From Rhodanobacter ginsengisoli (lineage in GTDB: Bacteria > Pseudomonadota > Gammaproteobacteria > Xanthomonadales > Rhodanobacteraceae): a DNA stretch of 64,000 nucleotides. The DNA lies in the NCBI RefSeq assembly GCF_042657065.1, contig NZ_JBHSNF010000001.1, positions 1,550,001 to 1,614,000 on the forward strand. The letters run 5' to 3'. Under the pieces are notes generated by a model. That model saw nothing but the letters and a program-made list of their open reading frames with translations, made no database searches and was not told where the DNA came from. The position numbers were made by a program, and so were the translations under genes. This document shows positions 1 to 9,594 of this stretch, in pieces; the first letter of the stretch is position 1, and the number at the start of each line of letters is the position of its first letter.

Positions 1-2352
<2,352 letters not shown>

Positions 2353-2375
2353 GTCCGGGTCGTGACCTGAACGAG

Positions 2376-2402
2376 AAAAACCCCGGTCATGCCGGGGTTT
2401 TT
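2376..2402. terminator. Bidirectional intrinsic terminator between gyrA and peroxiredoxin
   Basis: A perfect stem (CCCCGG, loop TCATG, CCGGGG) is flanked by five A's on the left and five T's on the right, so it can end transcription of gyrA on the plus strand and of the convergent peroxiredoxin gene on the minus strand. Confidence 0.9.
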
Positions 2403-2425
2403 CTTTGCCGGTTTCCCGCGCGGCT

Positions 2426-2908
2426 TCAGCCGTCGATGGCCGCCAGCATCGCCTCGGCGGTGGAGACGCGCAGCTCGCCCGGCGCCTCGACCTGCAACAA
2501 CCGCACCACGCCATCTTCGGCATACAGCGCAAAGCGGCGCGCCCGCAAACCCATGCCGAACGCGGTGCCGTCCAGTTCCAGGCCGAGCGCGCGGGTAAAG
2601 CTGGCATTGCCGTCGGCCAGCATCAGCAGGCCGGCGGGCACCTGCTGCGCGGCAGCCCAGGCCTGCATCACGTAGGCGTCGTTGACGGCCAGGCACATCA
2701 CGCTGATACCGCGCGCCTGGAACTCGGGAAAGTGCGCTACGTAACCGGGCAGGTGCTTGTTCGAGCAGGTCGGCGTGAACGCGCCGGGGACCCCGAACAG
2801 AAGGACCTTGCGCCCCGCGAACAGGGCGCCGGTCTGGTGCGATCGGGTCTCCCGGTCGATGACCTGGATGGCGATGTCGGGGAGGGTTTCACCAGGCTGG
2901 ATGCTCAT
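2426..2908 (-). CDS. Peroxiredoxin, Prx5/type II family
   Basis: Thiol peroxidase predicted to reduce H2O2 and alkyl hydroperoxides in the cytoplasm with glutaredoxin or thioredoxin as reductant. The single AhpC/TSA-like domain fills all 160 residues. The peroxidatic cysteine is Cys48 in the motif PGAFTPTCS, which is the Prx5 signature. A second cysteine at position 72 sits where atypical 2-Cys members have a candidate resolving residue. No signal peptide. It converges on gyrA across a shared terminator and lies divergent from the hsp20-cbpA pair, a sensible neighbour in stress protection. Family assignment is strong; the electron donor is inferred. Confidence 0.93.
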   Translation of the reverse strand: MSIQPGETLPDIAIQVIDRETRSHQTGALFAGRKVLLFGVPGAFTPTCSNKHLPGYVAHFPEFQARGISVMCLAVNDAYVMQAWAAAQQVPAGLLMLADGNASFTRALGLELDGTAFGMGLRARRFALYAEDGVVRLLQVEAPGELRVSTAEAMLAAIDG

Positions 2909-2960
2909 GCCGATCTCGGTTGGGGATGGGGATATCCGGGCATGCTAATTCGCCCGACCA

Positions 2961-2998
2961 TACGCTGTCGCCTTGAATCGACCGGAGGAGCACATATT
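2961..2998 (+). promoter_or_regulatory. Candidate sigma-32 (heat-shock) promoter for hsp20
   Basis: The block TGTCGCCTTGAA ends in CTTGAA at 2972-2977 and matches the RpoH -35 consensus well. Thirteen bases later CACATATTT (2991-2999) resembles the CCCCATTTA -10. The hsp20 start codon is about 50 bases downstream. The match is by eye. Confidence 0.55.
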
Positions 2999-3047
2999 TT
3001 CCCGTGCAGGCGGTGGTGGCACCGCAATCAAACGAGGAGACAGCGAG

Positions 3048-3500
3048 ATGAATCTGAGCCGTCATTCCATCTGGAACCCGGACCATGGTCTGCCCGAGGA
3101 TTTCCGGCGGGCCTTCAGCCGCTTTTTCGTCCCGGACGAGAGCGACCAGTCGACTGTGGAAACCAGTCAGTGGGCGCCGCGGGTGGATATCCGCGAGGAG
3201 GACAAGCGCTTCGTGATCCTGGTCGATGTGCCTGGCGTGGACCCCGCCTCGATCGAGGTGAGCATGGACAAGAGCATTCTCACCATCAAGGGCGAGCGCA
3301 AGGTCGACAATGACGAAAACAGCGGCAAGCTGACCCGCCAGGAGCGGGTCTACGGAGTTTTCCATCGCCGCTTCGCGTTGCCGGAGAGCGCCGATGCCGA
3401 TGGCATCAGCGCCCACGGCAGGCACGGTGTGCTTGAGATTTCGATTCCCAAGAAGCCGGAAACGACGCCGCGGAGGATTACCATCAATACCGCCGGGTAA
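3048..3500 (+). CDS. Small heat-shock protein, Hsp20/IbpA family
   Basis: ATP-independent holdase that binds unfolding proteins in the cytoplasm and passes them to DnaK/ClpB. The 150-residue product has a short N-terminal arm, an alpha-crystallin domain (about 42-140) with the closing GVLEISIPK motif, and a C-terminal RRITI tail containing the I-x-I element used for oligomer assembly. The ATG at 3048 is chosen because GAGGAG (3034-3039) is well spaced before it; an in-frame TTG further upstream lies inside the -35 box. The heat-shock-like promoter and the downstream co-chaperone cbpA support a stress role. Confidence 0.93.
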   Translation: MNLSRHSIWNPDHGLPEDFRRAFSRFFVPDESDQSTVETSQWAPRVDIREEDKRFVILVDVPGVDPASIEVSMDKSILTIKGERKVDNDENSGKLTRQERVYGVFHRRFALPESADADGISAHGRHGVLEISIPKKPETTPRRITINTAG

Positions 3501-3520
3501 TCGCTACGCTGTATCAATGC

Positions 3521-3556
3521 GCGGTCCGCAGTGGATAATGACCCGCTGCGGACCGC
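3521..3556 (+). repeat. 11-bp inverted repeat between hsp20 and cbpA
   Basis: Perfect arms GCGGTCCGCAG (3521-3531) and CTGCGGACCGC (3546-3556) enclose a 14-base loop, in the 94-base gap between hsp20 and cbpA. No T-tract follows, so it is not a standard terminator; it could stabilise or partly attenuate the hsp20 message. Confidence 0.7.
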
Positions 3557-3594
3557 AGCCTTGTGCTGTGCGATGCCAGTGATCGGGAGCTTGC

Positions 3595-4497
3595 GTGGAA
3601 TTCAAAGATTATTACGAAATCCTGGGTGTCAAGCCGGATGCCAGCGAGGCCGAGATCAAGGCGGCCTATCGCAAGCTGGCGCGGAAATTCCACCCGGACA
3701 AGAACAAGGAGGCTGGCGCCGAAGAGAAATTCAAGGCCGTCAACGAGGCCAATGAAGTGCTCAAGGATGCCGAGAAGCGGCGTTCCTACGATCAGCTGCG
3801 TTCCGGTGGCTACCGACAGGGTGAGCAGTTCCGGCCACCGCCGGGCTGGCAGGGACACAGTCAGGGCTTCGGCGATGCCGGGGAAGGTGATTTCAGCGAC
3901 TTCTTCGAGAGCCTGTTCGGTCGCGGTGGCGCGGCCGGCCATCATCGCGGCCAGCCGCGGCCGCGCCGTGGCCAGGATGTGCAGGCGTCGGTGCAGATCG
4001 ACCTGCAGACGGCTTTCAACGGGGGCCGCACGCGATTGGCGATGCATGATCCCTCCGGTGGCGAGCGCGTGCTGGAGGTGAAGATTCCTGCCGGCATCCA
4101 GCCGGGGCAGGTGATTCGCCTGTCCGGGCAGGGGCAGGGCGGCATGGCCGGCGGGCCGAACGGCGACCTGCTGCTGGAGGTGGGGGTACGCGACGATGCG
4201 CGCTTCCGCCTGGACGGGCGCAACGTGGTGCATGTGTTGCCGATCACCCCGTGGGAGGCTGCACTGGGCGCCACGGTGCCGGTGCCGACGTTGGCGGGCA
4301 CCGTCGATCTGCGCATTCCGCCCGGTTCACAGTCGGGGCGCAAGCTGCGTCTGAAGGGACGCGGCATGCCGGGCGCGCATCCGGGAGATCAGCTGGTGGA
4401 GCTGTCGATCCGCGCCCCGGTGGCGGATACCGATGCGCAGCGTGCCTCTTATGCCGCGCTGCACGAGCAATTCAAGGACTACAACCCGCGCGCTTGA
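3595..4497 (+). CDS. cbpA: DnaJ-class co-chaperone CbpA
   Basis: Co-chaperone that stimulates DnaK ATPase and, in characterised members, binds curved DNA on the nucleoid. The J domain is at residues 4-70 with the essential HPD triad at 33-35. A Gly/Phe-rich linker (about 75-125) follows, then the two C-terminal substrate-binding barrels (about 130-290). The cysteine-rich zinc region of true DnaJ is absent, which separates it from DnaJ and fits CbpA; 300 residues is the usual length. The start is GTG with GGGAG five bases upstream. No cbpM modulator gene is adjacent. It lies downstream of hsp20 on the same strand. Confidence 0.93.
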   Translation: MEFKDYYEILGVKPDASEAEIKAAYRKLARKFHPDKNKEAGAEEKFKAVNEANEVLKDAEKRRSYDQLRSGGYRQGEQFRPPPGWQGHSQGFGDAGEGDFSDFFESLFGRGGAAGHHRGQPRPRRGQDVQASVQIDLQTAFNGGRTRLAMHDPSGGERVLEVKIPAGIQPGQVIRLSGQGQGGMAGGPNGDLLLEVGVRDDARFRLDGRNVVHVLPITPWEAALGATVPVPTLAGTVDLRIPPGSQSGRKLRLKGRGMPGAHPGDQLVELSIRAPVADTDAQRASYAALHEQFKDYNPRA

Positions 4498-4508
4498 TCG
4501 GGAGATCC

Positions 4509-4548
4509 ACACGCAGAAACGGCGCCGAAGGGCGCCGTTTCTGCGTGT
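4509..4548. terminator. Bidirectional terminator hairpin between cbpA and pilH
   Basis: A perfect 18-bp stem (4509-4526 with 4531-4548) around a GAAG tetraloop separates two convergent genes. Its inner part carries runs of A and T but there is no long U-tail, so termination strength is inferred from position and stem stability. Confidence 0.75.
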
Positions 4549-4565
4549 CCGGCAGCCGTGGCTGC

Positions 4566-4931
4566 TCAGTGAGGCAGGAACTCATTCAGCGCCTTGACCA
4601 GTTCCTCTTCCTTGATCGGTTTGGTCACATAGGCCTTGGCGCCCTGGCGCATGCCCCAGACCTTGTCGGTCTCCTGATCCTTGGTGGTCACCAGAATGAT
4701 CGGGATATGGGCGGTATCGGCATTCTTGCTGATCGTGCGGGTGGCCTGGAACCCGTTGAGGTTGGGCATCACCACGTCCATCAGGATCAGGTCGGGCTTT
4801 TCCTGCTTGGCTACCTCGACACCGGCGGCACCGTCTTCGGCAGAGAGCGTCTCATGCCCGAGTTTTTCGACGATTCGCTTGATGCCCAGCAATTGCGACG
4901 GCGAGTCGTCGACGATCAGGATGCGTGCCAT
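4566..4931 (-). CDS. pilH: Twitching-motility response regulator PilH
   Basis: Single receiver-domain (CheY-like) protein of 121 residues with no output domain. The acidic pocket is Asp8/Asp9, the phosphoacceptor is Asp52 (LILMDVVMP), and the switch threonine (82) and Lys104 are in place. The stretch TTKDQETDKVWG is nearly identical to PilH of Pseudomonas, which tunes type IV pilus retraction through the Chp/Pil chemosensory system. No pilG, pilI, pilJ or chpA is adjacent, so it is an orphan locus here. fimV, another type IV pilus gene, lies at the far end of the window but is not linked. Assignment over generic CheY rests on that motif. Confidence 0.88.
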   Translation of the reverse strand: MARILIVDDSPSQLLGIKRIVEKLGHETLSAEDGAAGVEVAKQEKPDLILMDVVMPNLNGFQATRTISKNADTAHIPIILVTTKDQETDKVWGMRQGAKAYVTKPIKEEELVKALNEFLPH

Positions 4932-5000
4932 AAGGTAAAGGTTCCCTGCGAGTTGTGCTGATTCTAAGCCGTGACGATGGTACTTCCAAGCACGCTTTCG

Positions 5001-6008
<1,008 letters not shown>

Positions 6009-6051
6009 GGCGACTCCTTCTGGAATGGGGGCCGGCGGGCGGTCGGGCGCA

Positions 6052-6648
6052 TCAACTCTTCACGCTGCTGTCGTCGATCCACTTGGGCATGTAGCTGCCC
6101 TCGAAACGCTCCATCCAGTCGAACAGCCGGGTCATGTCCTTGCCAAACCATATGCTGTCGCGCTGGCCCGGTTTGACGAAGCCCTCGCCGACCATGTGAT
6201 CCATCATCGCGCCGAGTGAGCTGTAGTAGCCCCGCACGTCGAGAAACGCGCAGGGGTAGCGATGCAGGCCCAGCTGTGCCCAGGTCAGCATCTCGAACAT
6301 CTCGTCCATCGTGCCGAAGCCGCCGGGCAGGGCGACGAAGGCGTCGGACAGCTCATACATGCGCGTCTTGCGCTGATGCATGGTCTCCACCACCTGCAGC
6401 TCGCTGAGGCCCGGATGGGCCACTTCGAGCTCCACCAGCTGGCGCGGAATCACCCCGATCACCCTGCCACCGCCCGCCAGTACCGCATCGGCCACGGTGC
6501 CCATCAGGCCGACCTTGCCGCCGCCGTAGACCAGCGCGAGGCCACGTCGGGCCATCTCGGTGCCGAACGCGCGTGCCTGCTCGGCGTATTCGGGATGCTT
6601 GCCGCTGCTGGAGCCGCAGTAGACGCACAGGGCGGTGGGTTTGGGCAT
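6052..6648 (-). CDS. LOG-family nucleoside 5'-monophosphate phosphoribohydrolase (TIGR00730)
   Basis: Rossmann-like protein of 198 residues of the Lonely Guy family. Characterised members cleave the N-glycosidic bond of cytokinin riboside or AMP-type nucleotides. The diagnostic PGGFGTMDE motif is at 108-116, and a nucleotide-binding segment YGGGKVGLMG is at 41-50. Both catalytic positions (Arg of the MHQRK block and Glu of the PGG motif) are present. Whether it makes cytokinin-like adenine or works in nucleotide salvage cannot be told from sequence. It stands 43 bases downstream of the AcuI-like gene's start, on the same strand. Confidence 0.9.
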   Translation of the reverse strand: MPKPTALCVYCGSSSGKHPEYAEQARAFGTEMARRGLALVYGGGKVGLMGTVADAVLAGGGRVIGVIPRQLVELEVAHPGLSELQVVETMHQRKTRMYELSDAFVALPGGFGTMDEMFEMLTWAQLGLHRYPCAFLDVRGYYSSLGAMMDHMVGEGFVKPGQRDSIWFGKDMTRLFDWMERFEGSYMPKWIDDSSVKS

Positions 6649-6733
6649 GGGGCACCTGGGTTGAGAGTTGAGAGGAGTCAGAAACGAGAGAGAGGCTGAT
6701 CACTCCTGTTCTCATTTCTCTTCACTCATTTCC

Positions 6734-6772
6734 AAAAAAGAGCGGCCCGCCCATGTTGCCACGAGCGGGCCG
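6734..6772 (-). terminator. Intrinsic terminator of the sucA-sucB-lpdA operon
   Basis: On the minus strand CGGCCCGC (6765-6772) pairs with GCGGGCCG (6743-6750) over a 14-base loop, and a run of six T's follows (6734-6739 as A's on the plus strand). It begins 22 bases after the lpdA stop codon. Confidence 0.85.
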
Positions 6773-6794
6773 TGACCGAGCGCTGCAACGAGCC

Positions 6795-8219
6795 TCAGTT
6801 GCCCTTGTGGATCGCTCGCTTGTCGACCGCCAGGGCGGCTTCGTGGACGGCCTCGGACAGGGTCGGATGCGCATGGACGATACGTGCCATGTCCTCGGCC
6901 GAGCCCTTGAACTCCATCGCCACGACGCACTCGGCGATCAGCTCGGACACACCCGGGCCGACCATGTGCACGCCGAGGATGCGGTCGGTTTCGGCGTGGG
7001 CGATCATCTTGACCTGGCCGATGGCTTCGTTCATCGCCACGGCGCGACCGATCGCGGCGAACGGGAAGGAACCGACCTTGTACGGCACGCCTTCTTCCTT
7101 CAGCTGTGCCTCGGTCTTGCCGGCCCAGGCGATTTCCGGTTCGGTGTAGATCACCCACGGAATGGTGTCGTAGTTGACGTGACCGGCCTTGCCGGCGATC
7201 CACTCGGCGACCGCCATGCCTTCCTCGAAGCCCTTGTGCGCCAGCATCGGCCCGCGCACCGCGTCGCCGACCGCCCACACCCCGTCGACGCCGGTGTGGC
7301 AATGCTCGTCGACCACGATGCGCCCGCGCTCGTCGAGCTTGACGCCCACGTCGTCGGCCAGCAGGCCGTCGGTGTAGGCACGACGGCCCACGGCCACCAG
7401 CAGCTTGTCGACGATGAGCTTCTGCTCGCCATCCTTGTCGGCGTAGGTCAGGTGCACGCCGTCCTTCTTCACTTCAGCCTTGCTGAGCTTGGCATTGAGC
7501 TTGATGTCCAGGCCCTGCTTCTTGAACTCGCGCTGGGCCACCTTGGCGATATCCGCATCGGCGGTACCGAGGAAATCGGGCAGCGCTTCGATGATGGTGA
7601 CTTTCGCGCCGAGCCGGTTCCACACGCTGCCCAGCTCGAGGCCGATCACGCCGGCACCGATCACGCCCAGGCGCTTGGGCACGTCCGCGATGTCCAGCGC
7701 GCCGGCGTTGTCGATGATGTGCTTGCCGTCGAACCTGGCAAACGGCAGCTCGATCGGCACCGAGCCGGAGGCAAGGACCACGTTGGTGGCGCTGATGGTC
7801 TGCTTGCTGCCGTCGTTGCCGGTGATCTCGACCTGGTTGCCTTTCAGCAGCTTGCCCTTGCCGAAGAAGCTGACGATCTTGTTGACCTTGAACAGCTGGT
7901 CGACACCGCCGGTGAACTGCTTGACGATCTTGTCCTTGCGCCCGATGAAGGTCGCCATGTCGACCTTGGCGTTCTCCACCGAGATGCCGTGAGCGGGCAG
8001 GTTGTGCGACAGGTTGAAGAACTGCTTGGACGAATCGAGCAGCGCCTTGGATGGAATGCAGCCCACGTTGAGGCAGGTGCCGCCCAGGGCCGCCTTGCCG
8101 TCCTTGCCGACGAAGGCGTCGATCACGGCGGTCTTCAGGCCCAGCTGCGCGGCGCGGATGGCGGCGTGATAGCCGGCCGGGCCGCCGCCGATGACGATGA
8201 CATCGAATTTGTCGCTCAT
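6795..8219 (-). CDS. lpdA: Dihydrolipoyl dehydrogenase (E3)
   Basis: FAD enzyme that reoxidises dihydrolipoamide of the 2-oxoglutarate dehydrogenase complex with NAD+. The FAD-binding motif GGGPAG lies at 11-16, the redox disulfide is Cys49/Cys54 in GGTCLNVGCIPSK, a second NAD-binding Rossmann fold is in the middle, and the C-terminal His451/Glu456 pair (HPTLSEAVHE) completes the active site at the dimer interface. Length 474 is normal. It is the last gene of sucA-sucB-lpdA. The absence of a lipoyl domain and the linkage to sucAB indicate the E3 of OGDH rather than of pyruvate dehydrogenase. Confidence 0.97.
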   Translation of the reverse strand: MSDKFDVIVIGGGPAGYHAAIRAAQLGLKTAVIDAFVGKDGKAALGGTCLNVGCIPSKALLDSSKQFFNLSHNLPAHGISVENAKVDMATFIGRKDKIVKQFTGGVDQLFKVNKIVSFFGKGKLLKGNQVEITGNDGSKQTISATNVVLASGSVPIELPFARFDGKHIIDNAGALDIADVPKRLGVIGAGVIGLELGSVWNRLGAKVTIIEALPDFLGTADADIAKVAQREFKKQGLDIKLNAKLSKAEVKKDGVHLTYADKDGEQKLIVDKLLVAVGRRAYTDGLLADDVGVKLDERGRIVVDEHCHTGVDGVWAVGDAVRGPMLAHKGFEEGMAVAEWIAGKAGHVNYDTIPWVIYTEPEIAWAGKTEAQLKEEGVPYKVGSFPFAAIGRAVAMNEAIGQVKMIAHAETDRILGVHMVGPGVSELIAECVVAMEFKGSAEDMARIVHAHPTLSEAVHEAALAVDKRAIHKGN

Positions 8220-8344
8220 GTGCGTTCCTTGATACTGGCGAGCTGCGCTCGCAGATGCAGCAGATATGAGCCCTGGTGGCGCGAAAGCAACTCAAAAAGC
8301 GTTGCTTCAACAATCGTCCGGCACCAGAGCTCCGTTACCTATTT

Positions 8345-8369
8345 TTTGATCGCCGAGACGGCGATCAAA
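8345..8369 (-). repeat. Intercistronic hairpin at the 3' end of sucB
   Basis: A perfect 11-bp dyad, TTTGATCGCCG and CGGCGATCAAA around AGA, overlaps the sucB stop codon. On the minus strand it is followed by A's rather than T's, so it is not a classical terminator and more likely affects mRNA stability between sucB and lpdA. Confidence 0.7.
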
Positions 8370-9576
8370 GACCCAGCAGCATGCGCTGCGGGTTCTCCAG
8401 CTGGTTCTTGATGTCGACCAGGAACAGCACCGCATCCTTGCCGTCGATGATGCGGTGGTCGTAGGACAGTGCGATGTACATCATCGGCGCGGCGATGACC
8501 TGGCCGTTCTCGACGATGGCGCGTTCCTTGATCGCGTGCATGCCCAGGATCGCGCTCTGCGGCGGGTTGACGATCGGCGTGGACAGCAGCGAGCCGAACG
8601 TGCCGCCGTTGGTGATGGTGAACGTGCCGCCCTGCAGGTCGTCCAGCGACAGCTTGTTCGCGCGCGCCTTGGTGGCGTAATCGGCGATGCCCTGCTCGAC
8701 CTCGGCGAAGCTCATGTCCTGCACGTCACGCAGCACCGGCGTGACCAGGCCCTTGTCGGTGGAAACCGCGATCGAGATGTCCTGGTAGCCGTGATAGATC
8801 ACGTCGTTGCCGTCGACCGAGGCGTTGACGAACGGATAGCGCTTGAGCGCCTCGGCGGCCGCCTTGACGAAGAAGCTCATGAAGCCGAGCTTGATGCCGT
8901 GTTCCTTCTGGAACGCGTCACCGAGCGCCTTGCGCATCTTCACCACCTCGGCCAGGTTCACCTCGTTGAACGAGGTCAGCATCGCGATCGAGTTCTTCGA
9001 CTGCATCAGGCGTTCGGCAATGCGCGCGCGCATGCGCGTCATCGGCACGCGCTCTTCCGGACGCGCGCCCGGTGTCGGCTTCGCTACCGGCGCCGCGGCC
9101 GCCGGAGCGCCGCCACTCTTGCCGTAATTGACCAGGTCTTCCTTGGTCACCCGGCCGTCGCGACCGGTGCCGGCAACCTTGGAGGCATCGATCTTCTCTT
9201 CGGTGGCCACGCGCAGACCGGCGGGCGAGAGATCCTCGTTGCCCTTGCCGGCGGACTTCGGCGCGGCGGGGGCGGGTGCGGGTGCGGCAGCGGCCTTCGG
9301 TTCCTCCTTCGCCGCGGGCGCCGGCGCGGCAGCGGCTGCACCTTCCTCGATGATCGCGATGATCTGCTCGCTGTTCACCGTGTCGCCCACTTCATGCCGG
9401 ATCTCCTTCAGCACGCCATCGACCGGCGACGGGACTTCCAGCACCACCTTGTCGGTTTCGAGGTCGACCAGGTTCTCGTCGCGCTTCACCGCGTCACCGG
9501 CTTTCTTGTGCCAGCTGGCGATGGTGGCGTCGGAGACGGACTCGGGCAGGACGGGGACTTTGAGTTCGATGGACAT
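8365..9576 (-). CDS. sucB: 2-oxoglutarate dehydrogenase E2, dihydrolipoyllysine succinyltransferase
   Basis: Core of the 2-oxoglutarate dehydrogenase complex; transfers the succinyl group from lipoamide to CoA. An N-terminal lipoyl domain carries the lipoylated Lys43 (ETDKVVLEV). An Ala/Pro-rich hinge follows (about 84-112), then a peripheral subunit-binding domain (about 118-153, LSPAGLRVATEEKIDASKV) that docks E3, another Ala-rich linker, and the catalytic domain with His374 and Asp378 in HRIIDG. Length 403 fits SucB with one lipoyl domain. It sits 18 bases downstream of sucA and is expected to be co-transcribed. Confidence 0.97.
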   Translation of the reverse strand: MSIELKVPVLPESVSDATIASWHKKAGDAVKRDENLVDLETDKVVLEVPSPVDGVLKEIRHEVGDTVNSEQIIAIIEEGAAAAAPAPAAKEEPKAAAAPAPAPAAPKSAGKGNEDLSPAGLRVATEEKIDASKVAGTGRDGRVTKEDLVNYGKSGGAPAAAAPVAKPTPGARPEERVPMTRMRARIAERLMQSKNSIAMLTSFNEVNLAEVVKMRKALGDAFQKEHGIKLGFMSFFVKAAAEALKRYPFVNASVDGNDVIYHGYQDISIAVSTDKGLVTPVLRDVQDMSFAEVEQGIADYATKARANKLSLDDLQGGTFTITNGGTFGSLLSTPIVNPPQSAILGMHAIKERAIVENGQVIAAPMMYIALSYDHRIIDGKDAVLFLVDIKNQLENPQRMLLGL

Positions 9577-9594
9577 AGCGATCCTTGGGTGTCT

